Of a stretch of 64,000 nucleotides of DNA, positions 9,135 to 19,000 are shown in pieces. A model generated the notes under the pieces. The model made no database searches. It was not told the origin of the DNA and saw only the letters and a program-made list of their open reading frames with translations. The DNA is from Rikenellaceae bacterium. Its GTDB lineage: Bacteria; Bacteroidota; Bacteroidia; Bacteroidales; Rikenellaceae. Location: the NCBI GenBank assembly GCA_015059925.1, contig SUZL01000002.1, positions 62,001 through 126,000 on the forward strand. The letters are read 5' to 3'. The translations under genes and the position numbers were made by a program. The stretch's first letter is position 1, and each line of letters begins with the position of its first letter.

Positions 9135-11108
9135 ATGAAAACAAGTATCAAAATAGCTGCTATTATGCTTGCTATCTCGACTCTTGCAGCCTGCTCATCG
9201 GCCGATACTACGGGCGACTGGCCCGTGCCCGAGCAGAGACTCTGCGAGATGGATTACGCCCCCTCAAAGACCACTTTCTCGCTCTGGGCACCCACTGCCG
9301 ACGAGGTTGAAGTACGTCTCTACGACAACGGCACGCTCGCCGAGACCATCGCAATGAAGCCCGCCGAGGCTTGTATGTGGACGGCCACGAAGGAGGGCGA
9401 CCAGATCGGCAAACAGTACACCTTCCGCGTAAAAATCGACGGCGAGTGGCTGAAGGAGACTCCGGGCATCTTCGCTCGCGCAGTTACGACCAATGGCGAG
9501 CGCGGTGCGATCATCGACCTCGATGCCACCGACCCCGAGGGTTGGGCCGAGGATAAGCGTCCTGCGCTCACTGCGGCAAACCAGATCTCGGTTTATGAGA
9601 TGCACTACCGCGATATGACGGCACACCTCTCGGCAGGCAGCTCATACCCGGGCAAGTATCTCGCTATGGCCGAGCACGGCACCCGCTCGAAGGAGGGTTT
9701 GGCTACGGGACTCGACCACTTGGTTGAGCTGGGCGTGAGCCACGTTCACCTCTTGCCGACGGCAGATTTCGGCTCGATTGACGAATCGGTGAAGGACAAC
9801 ACACAGTACAACTGGGGCTATGAGCCTCAGCACTTTAACACCCCCGAGGGCACCTATTCGACCGATCCTTCGGACCCCTCGGCCCGTATCCGCGAGCTGA
9901 AGACGCTGGTGCAGGCTATGCACAAGGCTGGCCTGAGAGTGGTTTTGGACGTGGTATATAACCACACCACCGACACGCAGCGTTGCGGCTTCGAGCTCAC
10001 CGTTCCCGGCTACTACTACCGTATGCGCGAGGATGGCTCGTTCGCCGACGGTTCGGGTTGCGGCAATGAGACCGCTTCGGAGAAGGCGATGATGCGTAAG
10101 TATATGATCGAGTCGCTGGAGTATTGGGTGGAGGAGTTCCACGTCGATGGTTTCCGCTTCGATTTGATGGCTATTCACGACATCGAGACGATGAACATCA
10201 TCCGTGAGCGCCTGTCGGCCATCGATCCCACCATCCTGATCTACGGCGAGGGTTGGGCAGCAAGCGCACCTCAGTACGACGAGCAGCAGCTTGCTTTCAA
10301 GCGCTATACACACCGTATGCCCGGCATTGCAGCCTTCAGCGACGACATCCGTAACGCATTGCGCGGTACGCTCGATATGAAGACGGGCGGTTTCATCCAC
10401 GGCGTGGAGGGCAACATCGAGGGCCTAAAGTTCGGTATCGCTGGTGGTGTTGAGCACGCTGGCGTAAACTACTCGGAGCAGGCGTGGTGTGCCGAGCCTA
10501 CGCAGCATATGAGCTACGTTACTTGCCACGACGACCACAACCTGCGCGACCGTCTGGAGATCCTCGCTCCCGAGGCCTCGGAGGCCGATCGCCTGAAGAT
10601 GGCCAAGCTGGCTCACACGGCGGTATTCACATCGCAGGGCCTTCCCTTCATCTTCTGCGGCGAGGAGATGTATCGCACCAAGCAACACGTCGGCAACTCA
10701 TACAACCAGCCCGACGAGATCAACGCCATCGACTGGGCGCTGAAGAGCAAGTACAACAACCTGTTCAACTACTGCAAGGGCTTGATCGCTCTGCGTAAGG
10801 CTCACCCCGCACTCTGCTTGGCCGATGCCGAGTTGGTTCGCAAGCACCTCTCGTTCATCGAGACCGACAAGGGTGCAGCCGTAGGTTTTGTGCTGGATAA
10901 CATCGCAGAGAAGGACTCTGCATCGAGGATTGTCGTTCTGTTCAATGGCGAGCGCGAGGCTACATCGTTCAACGTTCCGGCGGGCAACTACACCGTAGTA
11001 GCCAATGGCGAGAAGGTTGCTGTTGATGGCATCTCGAAGCTGAGTGTCAAGGAGGGTAGCCCCGTTAAGGTGGGCGCTATCGAGCCGCTGATTCTCATAG
11101 CCGAGTAA
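9135..11108 (+). CDS. Type I pullulanase-like GH13 lipoprotein
   Basis: Lipobox STLAAC; GH13 motifs DVVYNHT, GFRFDLM, YGEGW, VTCHDDHN. Confidence 0.9.
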   Translation: MKTSIKIAAIMLAISTLAACSSADTTGDWPVPEQRLCEMDYAPSKTTFSLWAPTADEVEVRLYDNGTLAETIAMKPAEACMWTATKEGDQIGKQYTFRVKIDGEWLKETPGIFARAVTTNGERGAIIDLDATDPEGWAEDKRPALTAANQISVYEMHYRDMTAHLSAGSSYPGKYLAMAEHGTRSKEGLATGLDHLVELGVSHVHLLPTADFGSIDESVKDNTQYNWGYEPQHFNTPEGTYSTDPSDPSARIRELKTLVQAMHKAGLRVVLDVVYNHTTDTQRCGFELTVPGYYYRMREDGSFADGSGCGNETASEKAMMRKYMIESLEYWVEEFHVDGFRFDLMAIHDIETMNIIRERLSAIDPTILIYGEGWAASAPQYDEQQLAFKRYTHRMPGIAAFSDDIRNALRGTLDMKTGGFIHGVEGNIEGLKFGIAGGVEHAGVNYSEQAWCAEPTQHMSYVTCHDDHNLRDRLEILAPEASEADRLKMAKLAHTAVFTSQGLPFIFCGEEMYRTKQHVGNSYNQPDEINAIDWALKSKYNNLFNYCKGLIALRKAHPALCLADAELVRKHLSFIETDKGAAVGFVLDNIAEKDSASRIVVLFNGEREATSFNVPAGNYTVVANGEKVAVDGISKLSVKEGSPVKVGAIEPLILIAE

Positions 11109-11127
11109 GCTACACGCATACAACAAG

Positions 11128-11164
11128 ACGGGGTGCTACCTTATCGGCGGCACCCTGTTTATTT
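11128..11164 (+). terminator. Intrinsic terminator after pullulanase gene
   Basis: GGGTGC...GCACCC stem followed by T-rich run. Confidence 0.65.
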
Positions 11165-11195
11165 TTCTCATTTTCTTTGCGTTACACGACCTTAA

Positions 11196-11789
11196 CTAAA
11201 GCGCCACATCCGCCTGATCGAGCAGGTTATTCAGCAACGCATAGACGGTCAAACCCGCCACCGACTTAATGCCCGTCTTGTGCGTTATGTTCTTACGATG
11301 CGACATCACGGTGTGGATCGAGATATTCAGTTCGTCGGCAATCTCCTTGTTGGCCTTGCCACGCGCCACCAAAATCAGCACATCGCGTTCGCGCTCCGAG
11401 AGATCGTGGCTGTCGCTATAAGGATTCGACGGCTCCTGCTCGAGCGCACTCTGCATCTTACGATGAATCTGCTGGTAGGAGTCGTAGATATTGATCACGC
11501 CGTCGAACTGACGCAAAAGCTCCTCATCGCACATCGTCGTCGAAAGCGCAACGAGCGCAACACCCTGCAACTCATCATAGAGGCTACGCAGAGGCTGTGC
11601 CGCCGCCACTACGGCCTGCGATCCCACAACGACCACATCCGAAGCCACCACCGCAAAGCGCTCGATAAGCGTGCGCATCGTCGCGCCGACATATACAACA
11701 TCGTACTCGCCACTCTGGGTCAGCAGCGAGGCCAAACCCTCGGCAATGATGGCCGACGGCTCAACTATTGCAACTTTCACTCTTCTCAT
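11196..11789 (-). CDS. LuxR/NarL-type regulator with degenerate receiver domain
   Basis: C-terminal HTH LSERERDVLILVARGKANKEIADELNISIHTVMSHRKNI; N-terminal receiver-like fold KVAIVEPSAIIAEGLASLL; start trimmed to the ATG at 11789. Confidence 0.85.
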   Translation of the reverse strand: MRRVKVAIVEPSAIIAEGLASLLTQSGEYDVVYVGATMRTLIERFAVVASDVVVVGSQAVVAAAQPLRSLYDELQGVALVALSTTMCDEELLRQFDGVINIYDSYQQIHRKMQSALEQEPSNPYSDSHDLSERERDVLILVARGKANKEIADELNISIHTVMSHRKNITHKTGIKSVAGLTVYALLNNLLDQADVAL

Positions 11790-12502
11790 AAGGCAAGTTT
11801 TCGCTCTTCGGCATAGACCAATGGTGCCAGAATCTTTGTTTCGATGAGTGTATGCTTGGCCAAATCGTCGCGCATACGATAGAGATCGAACAGCAGGTCG
11901 CAACGCTTCCACGTCGGACACGACTCGGGCAGATACTTGATAATAATACTCTTGACATCATCCACCTTGTCACAAATATCGGTGTGATTGGCCATATTCT
12001 CGGCCATCTGCACCTTTGAAACGCGACCTCCGATGAGCGACTCAACGTAGGGAAAAATCTGCGTCTCCTCGTAATTAAGGTGCGCACGCACCTCGTCGGC
12101 ATAGTCATCGTAGAACTTCCTGACGATTGCCCCCTGCTTATGGTCGCAATCCTCCAACACGCGCTCTACGCCGCTGCCGATCGCCGGCAGCACCGTATCA
12201 AGGTAGTAGCGATGCGATGCGCGCAGATAACGAATTATGCAGTGCAGATCCTCACCCGTAAGCTGATCGACCTGCGGCTCGAAATCCGCCACGGCATAGA
12301 TCTGGCAAATCATCAGAAACAGCTCTGGCGACATATCGTATCGACGGCACATCTGCTCGATCGAAATATCGCCGAACGGAAGCTGTACGTCCAATCGCAG
12401 AAGGATCGACAGCAGGTCGTAGTCGGTATCGATCAACTCGATAATTTTCATATCCTTCGAGAATAGCATACGACTATTTATATCAGTTTTATATCCTCTC
12501 AT
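11786..12502 (-). CDS. Hemerythrin domain-containing protein
   Basis: His/Glu-spaced helices (HRYYLDTVLPAIG, HLNYEETQIFPYVE, HTLIETKILAPLV); 4-bp overlap with the LuxR gene. Confidence 0.8.
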   Translation of the reverse strand: MRGYKTDINSRMLFSKDMKIIELIDTDYDLLSILLRLDVQLPFGDISIEQMCRRYDMSPELFLMICQIYAVADFEPQVDQLTGEDLHCIIRYLRASHRYYLDTVLPAIGSGVERVLEDCDHKQGAIVRKFYDDYADEVRAHLNYEETQIFPYVESLIGGRVSKVQMAENMANHTDICDKVDDVKSIIIKYLPESCPTWKRCDLLFDLYRMRDDLAKHTLIETKILAPLVYAEERKLAL

Positions 12503-12513
12503 AACTCTTTAAT

Positions 12514-14892
12514 TTACAATCCCATCAACGTCCCGACGTGGAAGGCCGCAAAGGCCACAACCCACGCCAACAGCGTGTTATACACTACCGAGAAGAGCGC
12601 CCAACGCCATCCTCCCGCCTCCTGCGCAATGGCTGCAACGGTAGCGATGCAGGGGAAGTAGAGCAGAACGAAAATCATCATCGCCAACGCCGCCGCACGC
12701 GAGTAGTTGCCCGAGGCAATCAAGTGGGCCGACAGTGATGCTCCGTCGCTCTCGGCATCATCTACCGAGTAGAGCACGCCCAACGTCGATACCACAATCT
12801 CCTTGGCCGCTGCGCCCGACAGCAGAGCCACGCTTGCGCGCCAATCGAGTCCCAAAGGCTTCATCACAGGCTCGCATACCTTACCGATGCGGCCCAGATA
12901 GGAGTTTTCCGACTGCGCCATTGTGGTTGCCTCGATATTTTCGGGCGTTACGGCACCTGTATCCACGCGAGGGTAGTAGCTTAAAAACCAAATAATTACC
13001 GCCGCCACAAGGATCAATCCTCCGATTTTCTTGAGATACTGTTCGCTACGATCCCACATATGGCGCAACGTAGCCTTGAGCGTCGGAATGCGATAGGGTG
13101 GCAGCTCCATAACGAAAGGCGTCTCATCCTCGCCAAACATAAATCGACGCAGGATGCGGGCCGTCAGCACCGCCATCACGCCACCGAAAATATATATTCC
13201 GAAGAGCGCCAAGCCCGCCCGCTCGGGGAAGAATGTTCCGGCCAGCAAGATAAATACGGGCAGTCGCGCACTGCACGACATAAAGGGGTTTATCAGTATG
13301 GTTATCAGGCGACTACTGCGGCTCTCGATCGTGCGTGTTGCCATAATTGCGGGCACATTGCAGCCGAAACCCATAACCAGCGGGATGAACGACTTTCCGT
13401 GCAGGCCCGCCAAGTGCATCAACTTATCCATAATAAACGCCGCGCGAGCCATATAGCCCGAGTCCTCCATCAACGAGATGAACAGATAGAGAATCAAGAT
13501 GTTAGGCAGAAAGACCGCAACCGATCCCACGCCTCCGATAATTCCATTGACTATCAAATCGCGCAGCGGGCCCTCCGACATCATCGCGCCCACGACCTCA
13601 CCCAACCACTCAAAGCCGAGCTCGATCCACTCCTGCGGATATGCGCCCAGCGTGAAGGTACTCCAGAACATAATGAACATCAGGAGCATAAAGATCGGAA
13701 TGCCAAAGTATTTGTGCGTAACGATGCGGTCGATGAGCGACGTTCGCTGATTGTAATCGACACTACTTATTTTATAGGTCTCGGCCAATGCACCCTCAAT
13801 GAAACCATACTTCTCGTTCGTCACGGCACTCTCGACATCCTCGCCCAAATCGGCCTTGATGCGTGCCGCAGCCTTCTCGCTTCTAAGCTGCCAATCGGCA
13901 TAATGCTCGGCATCTTTCAGCGACTTAACAACGCCACTATCGCCCTCCAACATCTTCAGCGCCCAATAGCGAGGCGGGAAACATTTTGGCAGCTCGTCCA
14001 CGTTCTGTTTCATCAGCTGCGCGAGCGAGTCAATCTCATTCTCGAGCGTCGATGAATAGCGGATATGGATGTGGCGAACTTTGGGATTTTCGTTCTCGTA
14101 AGTGAGGATCACCTCGTCAAGTAACTCATTGAGTCCCTTGCTTTCACGCGCCACCACCGGAACCATTGGTACACCTATCATCGCACCCAGCTGCTCGTAG
14201 TCCAACTTACTGCCACTGCGCGTCAGCTCGTCGTACATATTCAGCGCCACGACCATCTTCGGATTAAGGTCGATAAGCTCCGTGGTGAGGAACAGATTAC
14301 GCTCCAGATTCGAGGCCACAACGGCATTGATCACCACGTCGGGCATCTTCTCCATCAGGTGCTGACGCACATACATCTCCTCGGGCGTATAAGCCGACAG
14401 AGCGTACGTTCCCGGCAGGTCGGTGATATTGATCTTGTAACCCTTATATTGACACGAGCCCTGCTTGGCATCGACCGTCACGCCGCTGTAATTTCCGACG
14501 TGCTCGCGGCCTCCCGAGAGGGCATTGAAGATCGAGGTCTTGCCGCTATTGGGATTACCCACCAGAGCGACATTTATCTCGCGGAACTTGGCATTGATAA
14601 GCTGCTCTATATCATCATCATTGGGAGACACTTCGACTCCTGAATCGATACGCTGTGCGCGAGCCTCCTCGATGGTGATAACCTCCACCATCGCAGCCTC
14701 GCTACGGCGCAACGACACCTCGTAACCCATAATACGATACTTGATCGGATCGCGCAACGGAGCATTGAGCACCGACTCAACCTGCTGCCCTCGAACAAAT
14801 CCCATCTCGAGTATTCTACGACGGAAGCCGCCGTGTCCCAAAACCTTAACGACAACGGCCGATTCTCCCGTATTCAAATCCGACAAATACAT
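12514..14892 (-). CDS. feoAB: Ferrous iron transporter FeoB with N-terminal FeoA domain fusion
   Basis: FeoA-like N-terminus followed by G-protein motifs GNPNSGKTS and DLPGTY, then FeoB membrane domain. Confidence 0.95.
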   Translation of the reverse strand: MYLSDLNTGESAVVVKVLGHGGFRRRILEMGFVRGQQVESVLNAPLRDPIKYRIMGYEVSLRRSEAAMVEVITIEEARAQRIDSGVEVSPNDDDIEQLINAKFREINVALVGNPNSGKTSIFNALSGGREHVGNYSGVTVDAKQGSCQYKGYKINITDLPGTYALSAYTPEEMYVRQHLMEKMPDVVINAVVASNLERNLFLTTELIDLNPKMVVALNMYDELTRSGSKLDYEQLGAMIGVPMVPVVARESKGLNELLDEVILTYENENPKVRHIHIRYSSTLENEIDSLAQLMKQNVDELPKCFPPRYWALKMLEGDSGVVKSLKDAEHYADWQLRSEKAAARIKADLGEDVESAVTNEKYGFIEGALAETYKISSVDYNQRTSLIDRIVTHKYFGIPIFMLLMFIMFWSTFTLGAYPQEWIELGFEWLGEVVGAMMSEGPLRDLIVNGIIGGVGSVAVFLPNILILYLFISLMEDSGYMARAAFIMDKLMHLAGLHGKSFIPLVMGFGCNVPAIMATRTIESRSSRLITILINPFMSCSARLPVFILLAGTFFPERAGLALFGIYIFGGVMAVLTARILRRFMFGEDETPFVMELPPYRIPTLKATLRHMWDRSEQYLKKIGGLILVAAVIIWFLSYYPRVDTGAVTPENIEATTMAQSENSYLGRIGKVCEPVMKPLGLDWRASVALLSGAAAKEIVVSTLGVLYSVDDAESDGASLSAHLIASGNYSRAAALAMMIFVLLYFPCIATVAAIAQEAGGWRWALFSVVYNTLLAWVVAFAAFHVGTLMGL

Positions 14893-15024
14893 TCTGTTCT
14901 ATTTTTGCTCGCAAAAATACACATTTTTATGTTATATCGCAATCACTACTTTTAGGTAATTAACAATTTGTAAATCACTTTTTATCGGTATTGACCGTTC
15001 GTGCTAAAATATCGACCTTTGCAG

Positions 15025-15190
15025 TAGATCTTTCGAAGATAGAGTTTATTTTGTTTGTTTTATGAATATAGTTTGGGTGCTACGCCCGCGAGGACGCGGC
15101 ACCGCACAAAGCCGAATGGATGTGAAAGCCATAAGAATAGAGTCTGTTTTTCGGCCGAGTGAAAAGGGGAGGGGAGACCCTCCTTTTTTA
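15025..15190 (+). ncRNA. Candidate structured small RNA
   Basis: No convincing ORF; partial -7 box (GACCTTTGC, 15013-15021); hairpins at 15028-15040, 15076-15103 and 15111-15155; terminator GGAGGG-GAGA-CCCTCC-T6 at 15168-15189. Confidence 0.5.
15168..15189 (+). terminator. Intrinsic terminator with GAGA tetraloop
   Basis: GGAGGGGAGACCCTCCTTTTTT. Confidence 0.85.
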
Positions 15191-15317
15191 TTGCCGTCGA
15201 ATCAAAATCGCAACCCCCGATCGTAACCCCACAAGCAGGCTCGGCAAAAGGGCCAAAAACTGGAAAAATTGTTAATATTTTCGCCTTCAAAAACTTTTAC
15301 ATTACAATAAATTAATG

Positions 15318-15327
15318 TATCTTTGCC
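15318..15327 (+). promoter_or_regulatory. Bacteroidetes -7 promoter element for the purE leader
   Basis: TATCTTTGC matches TAnnTTTGC. Confidence 0.6.
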
Positions 15328-15340
15328 GATAGTTATAAAA

Positions 15341-15508
15341 ATGCCCTCGAAATGGCTAAAAAACCAACCGCTACTAATCGACTCCACATTGCAGGATCTG
15401 TTGCCAAGCATCGGAGCGTTGCGGTGTGTGTTGATGCAAAAGCGAGAAATAGTTGATTTTAAGTATAATAGTGGCCGTTGCACGCAGTTGCAGCGGCTGC
15501 GTTTTTAA
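15341..15508 (+). CDS. Candidate leader peptide ORF (55 codons) upstream of purE
   Basis: First ATG after the -7 box; [55 protein letters not shown]; reads through the terminator and stops in its T-run. Confidence 0.4.
   Translation: MPSKWLKNQPLLIDSTLQDLLPSIGALRCVLMQKREIVDFKYNSGRCTQLQRLRF
15474..15506 (+). promoter_or_regulatory. Candidate attenuator: overlapping alternative hairpins upstream of purE
   Basis: GCCGTTGC(15474-15481)/GCAGCGGC(15490-15497) versus ACGCAG(15482-15487)/CTGCGT(15497-15502) plus TTTTT. Confidence 0.5.
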
Positions 15509-15525
15509 CATTACACATTGATAAT

Positions 15526-15993
15526 ATGAAAGTTGCAGTTATTATGGGCTCTACGAGCGACTGGGGCGTAATGTCGGCCGCTTGCGAGACTTTGGAGGAG
15601 TTGGGAATCGAGTACGAGAAACGAGTTATCAGCGCACACCGCACACCCCACCTGATGGTGGAGTATGCCGAGTCGGCTAAGGAGCGTGGCATCGGCGCTA
15701 TCATCGCAGGTGCTGGCGGAGCAGCTCACGTTGCTGGCGTAACGGCCGCCCTGACTACCGTGCCCGTGATTGGCGTACCTATCAAGACCTCGGCTCTCGG
15801 CGGTCTGGACTCACTGCTCTCAATCGTGCAGATGCCCGGCGGAATCCCCGTATCAACCACCGCAATCAACGGCGCAAAGAATGCTGCCCTGATCGCAGCT
15901 TCGATCTTCGCCCTGACGGACAAGGAGCTTGAGGCCCGTCTTGTGGCTTTCCGCAAGGCACAGACCGAGAAGGTTCTCGAGGCTGAGTTGTAA
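15526..15993 (+). CDS. purE: N5-carboxyaminoimidazole ribonucleotide mutase
   Basis: [16 protein letters not shown]...SAHRTP...[13 protein letters not shown]. Confidence 0.97.
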   Translation: MKVAVIMGSTSDWGVMSAACETLEELGIEYEKRVISAHRTPHLMVEYAESAKERGIGAIIAGAGGAAHVAGVTAALTTVPVIGVPIKTSALGGLDSLLSIVQMPGGIPVSTTAINGAKNAALIAASIFALTDKELEARLVAFRKAQTEKVLEAEL

Positions 15994-16040
15994 CAAAACC
16001 CAAGCAAACACTTACAACCGAAAATAACGAAACTTAAGAT

Positions 16041-19000
16041 ATGAAGAATTACCGCATCTATGTAGAGAAATACCCTCGATTTCAGGTCGAGGCCGAGACT
16101 CTACGCAAGGAGCTGAACAACAACTTAGGTCTCAATCTGGCCTCGTTGCGTCTGCTCAATGTCTATGACCTGTTCGGCTTCTCGGAGGAGCTTTTGGAGA
16201 AGAGCCGCTATGCCGTATTCGGTGAGATCGTTACCGACTGCGTGAGCGACGAGTGCCCGCTCGAGGGCAAGAAGTATTTGGCTGTCGAGTACCTGCCCGG
16301 TCAGTTCGACCAGCGCGCCTCGTCGGCTGTCGATTGTGTTCGACTGATTGAGCCTACGGCCAACGTACACATCAAGTCATCAAAACTGATCATCTACGAC
16401 GACGCTATCACCGAGGAGGAGATGGCTCGCGTGGAGCACTACTATATCAACGCCGTCGAGTCGCGTCGTAAGGATTTGAGCGTACTGAGCGATATGGAGG
16501 ATGCCGAGGTTAAACCCGTACCCATCCTGCACGGCCTGACGGCTCTGAAGGACGAGGAGCTGGCCGACTTCTGCAAGCAGTACGGCTTGGCAATGAACGC
16601 CGACGATCTGCGCGAGGTGGTGAAATACTACACCGAGGAGGGCCGCGATCCTTCGGAGACGGAGCTTCGCATCCTCGACACCTATTGGAGCGACCACTGC
16701 CGCCACACCACCTTCACCACCGAGATCGAGCAGATAACCATCGACGAGTCGTTCCTCAAGGAGGAGCTGGGCGAGGCCGTTGCTACACTGCATAAGATCC
16801 GCGAGGAGCTGGGCCGCAAGGAGAAGAGCCTCTGCCTTATGGAGCTTGCAACAATCGGCGCACGCTATCTGAAGAAGACGGGCGTGCTGGATAATATGGA
16901 GCAGTCGGAGGAGAACAACGCCTGCTCGATCTACGTCAATGTCGATGTGGATGGCGTGGAGGAGAAGTGGCTCCTGCAGTTCAAGAACGAGACACACAAC
17001 CACCCCACAGAGATCGAGCCCTTCGGTGGTGCATCGACCTGTCTGGGTGGCGCTATCCGCGACCCGCTGTCGGGCCGTAGCTACGTTTATCAGGCTATGC
17101 GCGTAACGGGTGCGGGCGATATCTACAAGCCCGTTGCCGAGACTATGCCGGGCAAGCTGCCCCAGCGCATCATCTCCACGAAGGCTGCTGCGGGTTATTC
17201 GAGCTATGGTAACCAGATCGGTCTGGCCACTACGCACGTTCGCGAGATCTACCACCCCGACTACGTTGCCAAGCGTCTGGAGGTAGGTGCCGTTGTAGGT
17301 GCTGTGAAGGCCGAGAATGTACGCCGCGAGTCTCCCGCTGCGGGCGACGTTATCCTGATGCTGGGTGGCCGTACGGGCCGCGACGGTATCGGCGGTGCTA
17401 CGGGTTCATCGAAGGAGCACAATGTGAAATCGATCGAGGAGTGCTCATCGGAGGTGCAGAAGGGTAATGCTCCCGAGGAGCGCAAGCTGGAGCGTCTGTT
17501 CCGCCGCGCCGAGGTTACGAAGCTCATTAAGAAGTCAAACGACTTTGGTGCTGGTGGCGTGTCGGTTGCTATTGGCGAGTTGGCCGCAGGCTTGGATATC
17601 TATCTGGATCGCGTCAAGACCAAGTATAGCGGACTGAACTCTACGGAGCTTGCAATCAGCGAGTCGCAGGAGCGTATGGCCGTTGTAATCGAGGCTAAGG
17701 ATAAAGAGCAGTTCATCGAGTACTGCCACTCGGAGAGTATCGAGGTAACGCACGTTGCCGACGTTACCGACACCAACCGCCTGAAGATGTTCTACGGCGG
17801 CGAGATGATCGTAAACCTCAAGCGCGAGTTCATCGACTCGGCCGGTGCTAAGCACTACACTAAGATCCGCGTCGAGGCTGTCGAGGATAAGAACCCCTTC
17901 TCACGCGAGGTTGCAGGAGCAACCCTGAAGGAGAAGGTTGAGAATAACTTGCAGGACGACAATGTTGTATCGCAGCGCGGTATGATCGAGATGTTCGACT
18001 CGACGATCGGTGCTTCGACCGTGCTTATGCCCTTCGGTGGTCGCACGCAGAATACCGAGACGCAGGTGTCTGTCCAGAAGCTGCCCGTAGGCACTGGCCA
18101 CACCAATACGGCCAGCATTATGGCCTTCGGTTATAACCCCTTCATCACATCGTGGAGCCCCTATCACGGTGCTGCTTACGCCGTAGTGGAGTCGGCCGCG
18201 AAGGTTGTTGCCGCAGGTGCGCGCTACGACAAGATGCGCTACTCGTATCAGGAGTACTTCGAGCGTATGAACAGCGAGACCTCGTGGGGTAAGCCCCTGA
18301 CGGCTCTGCTCGGTGCGCTGAAGATGCAGTTGGCTCTGGGCCTGCCCTCAATCGGTGGTAAGGATTCGATGAGCGGTACGTTCCAAGACATCAACGTACC
18401 TCCTATGCTGATGGCATTTGGTATCACGACCGTCGATGCACGCACCGTCATCAGTCCCGAGCTTAAGGCTGCCGGCCACAAGCTCTACCTTGTCAAGCAC
18501 ACCCCGCTGAAGAACTATATGCCCGACACGGATCAGCTGAAGGCTAACTTCGACTTCGTTTCGTCGGCTATTGAGCAGGGTAAGATTGTATCGGCCTACG
18601 CCGTAGGTTTCGGTGGCGTTGTGGAGGCCGTTGCAAAGATGTCGTTCGGTAACAAGGTAGGTGCCGAGGTTACGATGGACGAGCAGGCGTTGTTCGACTA
18701 CGCTTACGGATCGTTCGTTGTCGAGGCTACGGAGGAGTTGCAGTTTGCAGCCACCCAGCTTATTGGCCAGACCGTCGAGGAGGCATCGGTAAGCTTCAAC
18801 GGCGAGAAGTTCTGCATCGACCACTTGCAGAAGGTTAATTCGCAGAAGTTCTGCCAGATATATCCCGATCGCGGTATCGAGGGCGGTGCCACCCGCAAGA
18901 GCGAACCCGCGAAGCGCACGATCAAGTACGAGGGCGAGGCCGTTGAGCAGCCCATCGTCTATCTGCCCGCATTTGTCGGCACCAACTGCGACTACGACAC

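Noticed and set aside
13060-14055. 331-aa + strand ORF antisense to feoAB
   Set aside because: Shadow ORF of a conserved FeoAB coding region; composition (Arg/His/Gln-rich) is not protein-like.
15352-15456. Alternative 34-aa ORF ([34 protein letters not shown]) in the purE leader
   Set aside because: Overlaps the 55-codon frame that has the first ATG after the promoter; no independent support for translation.
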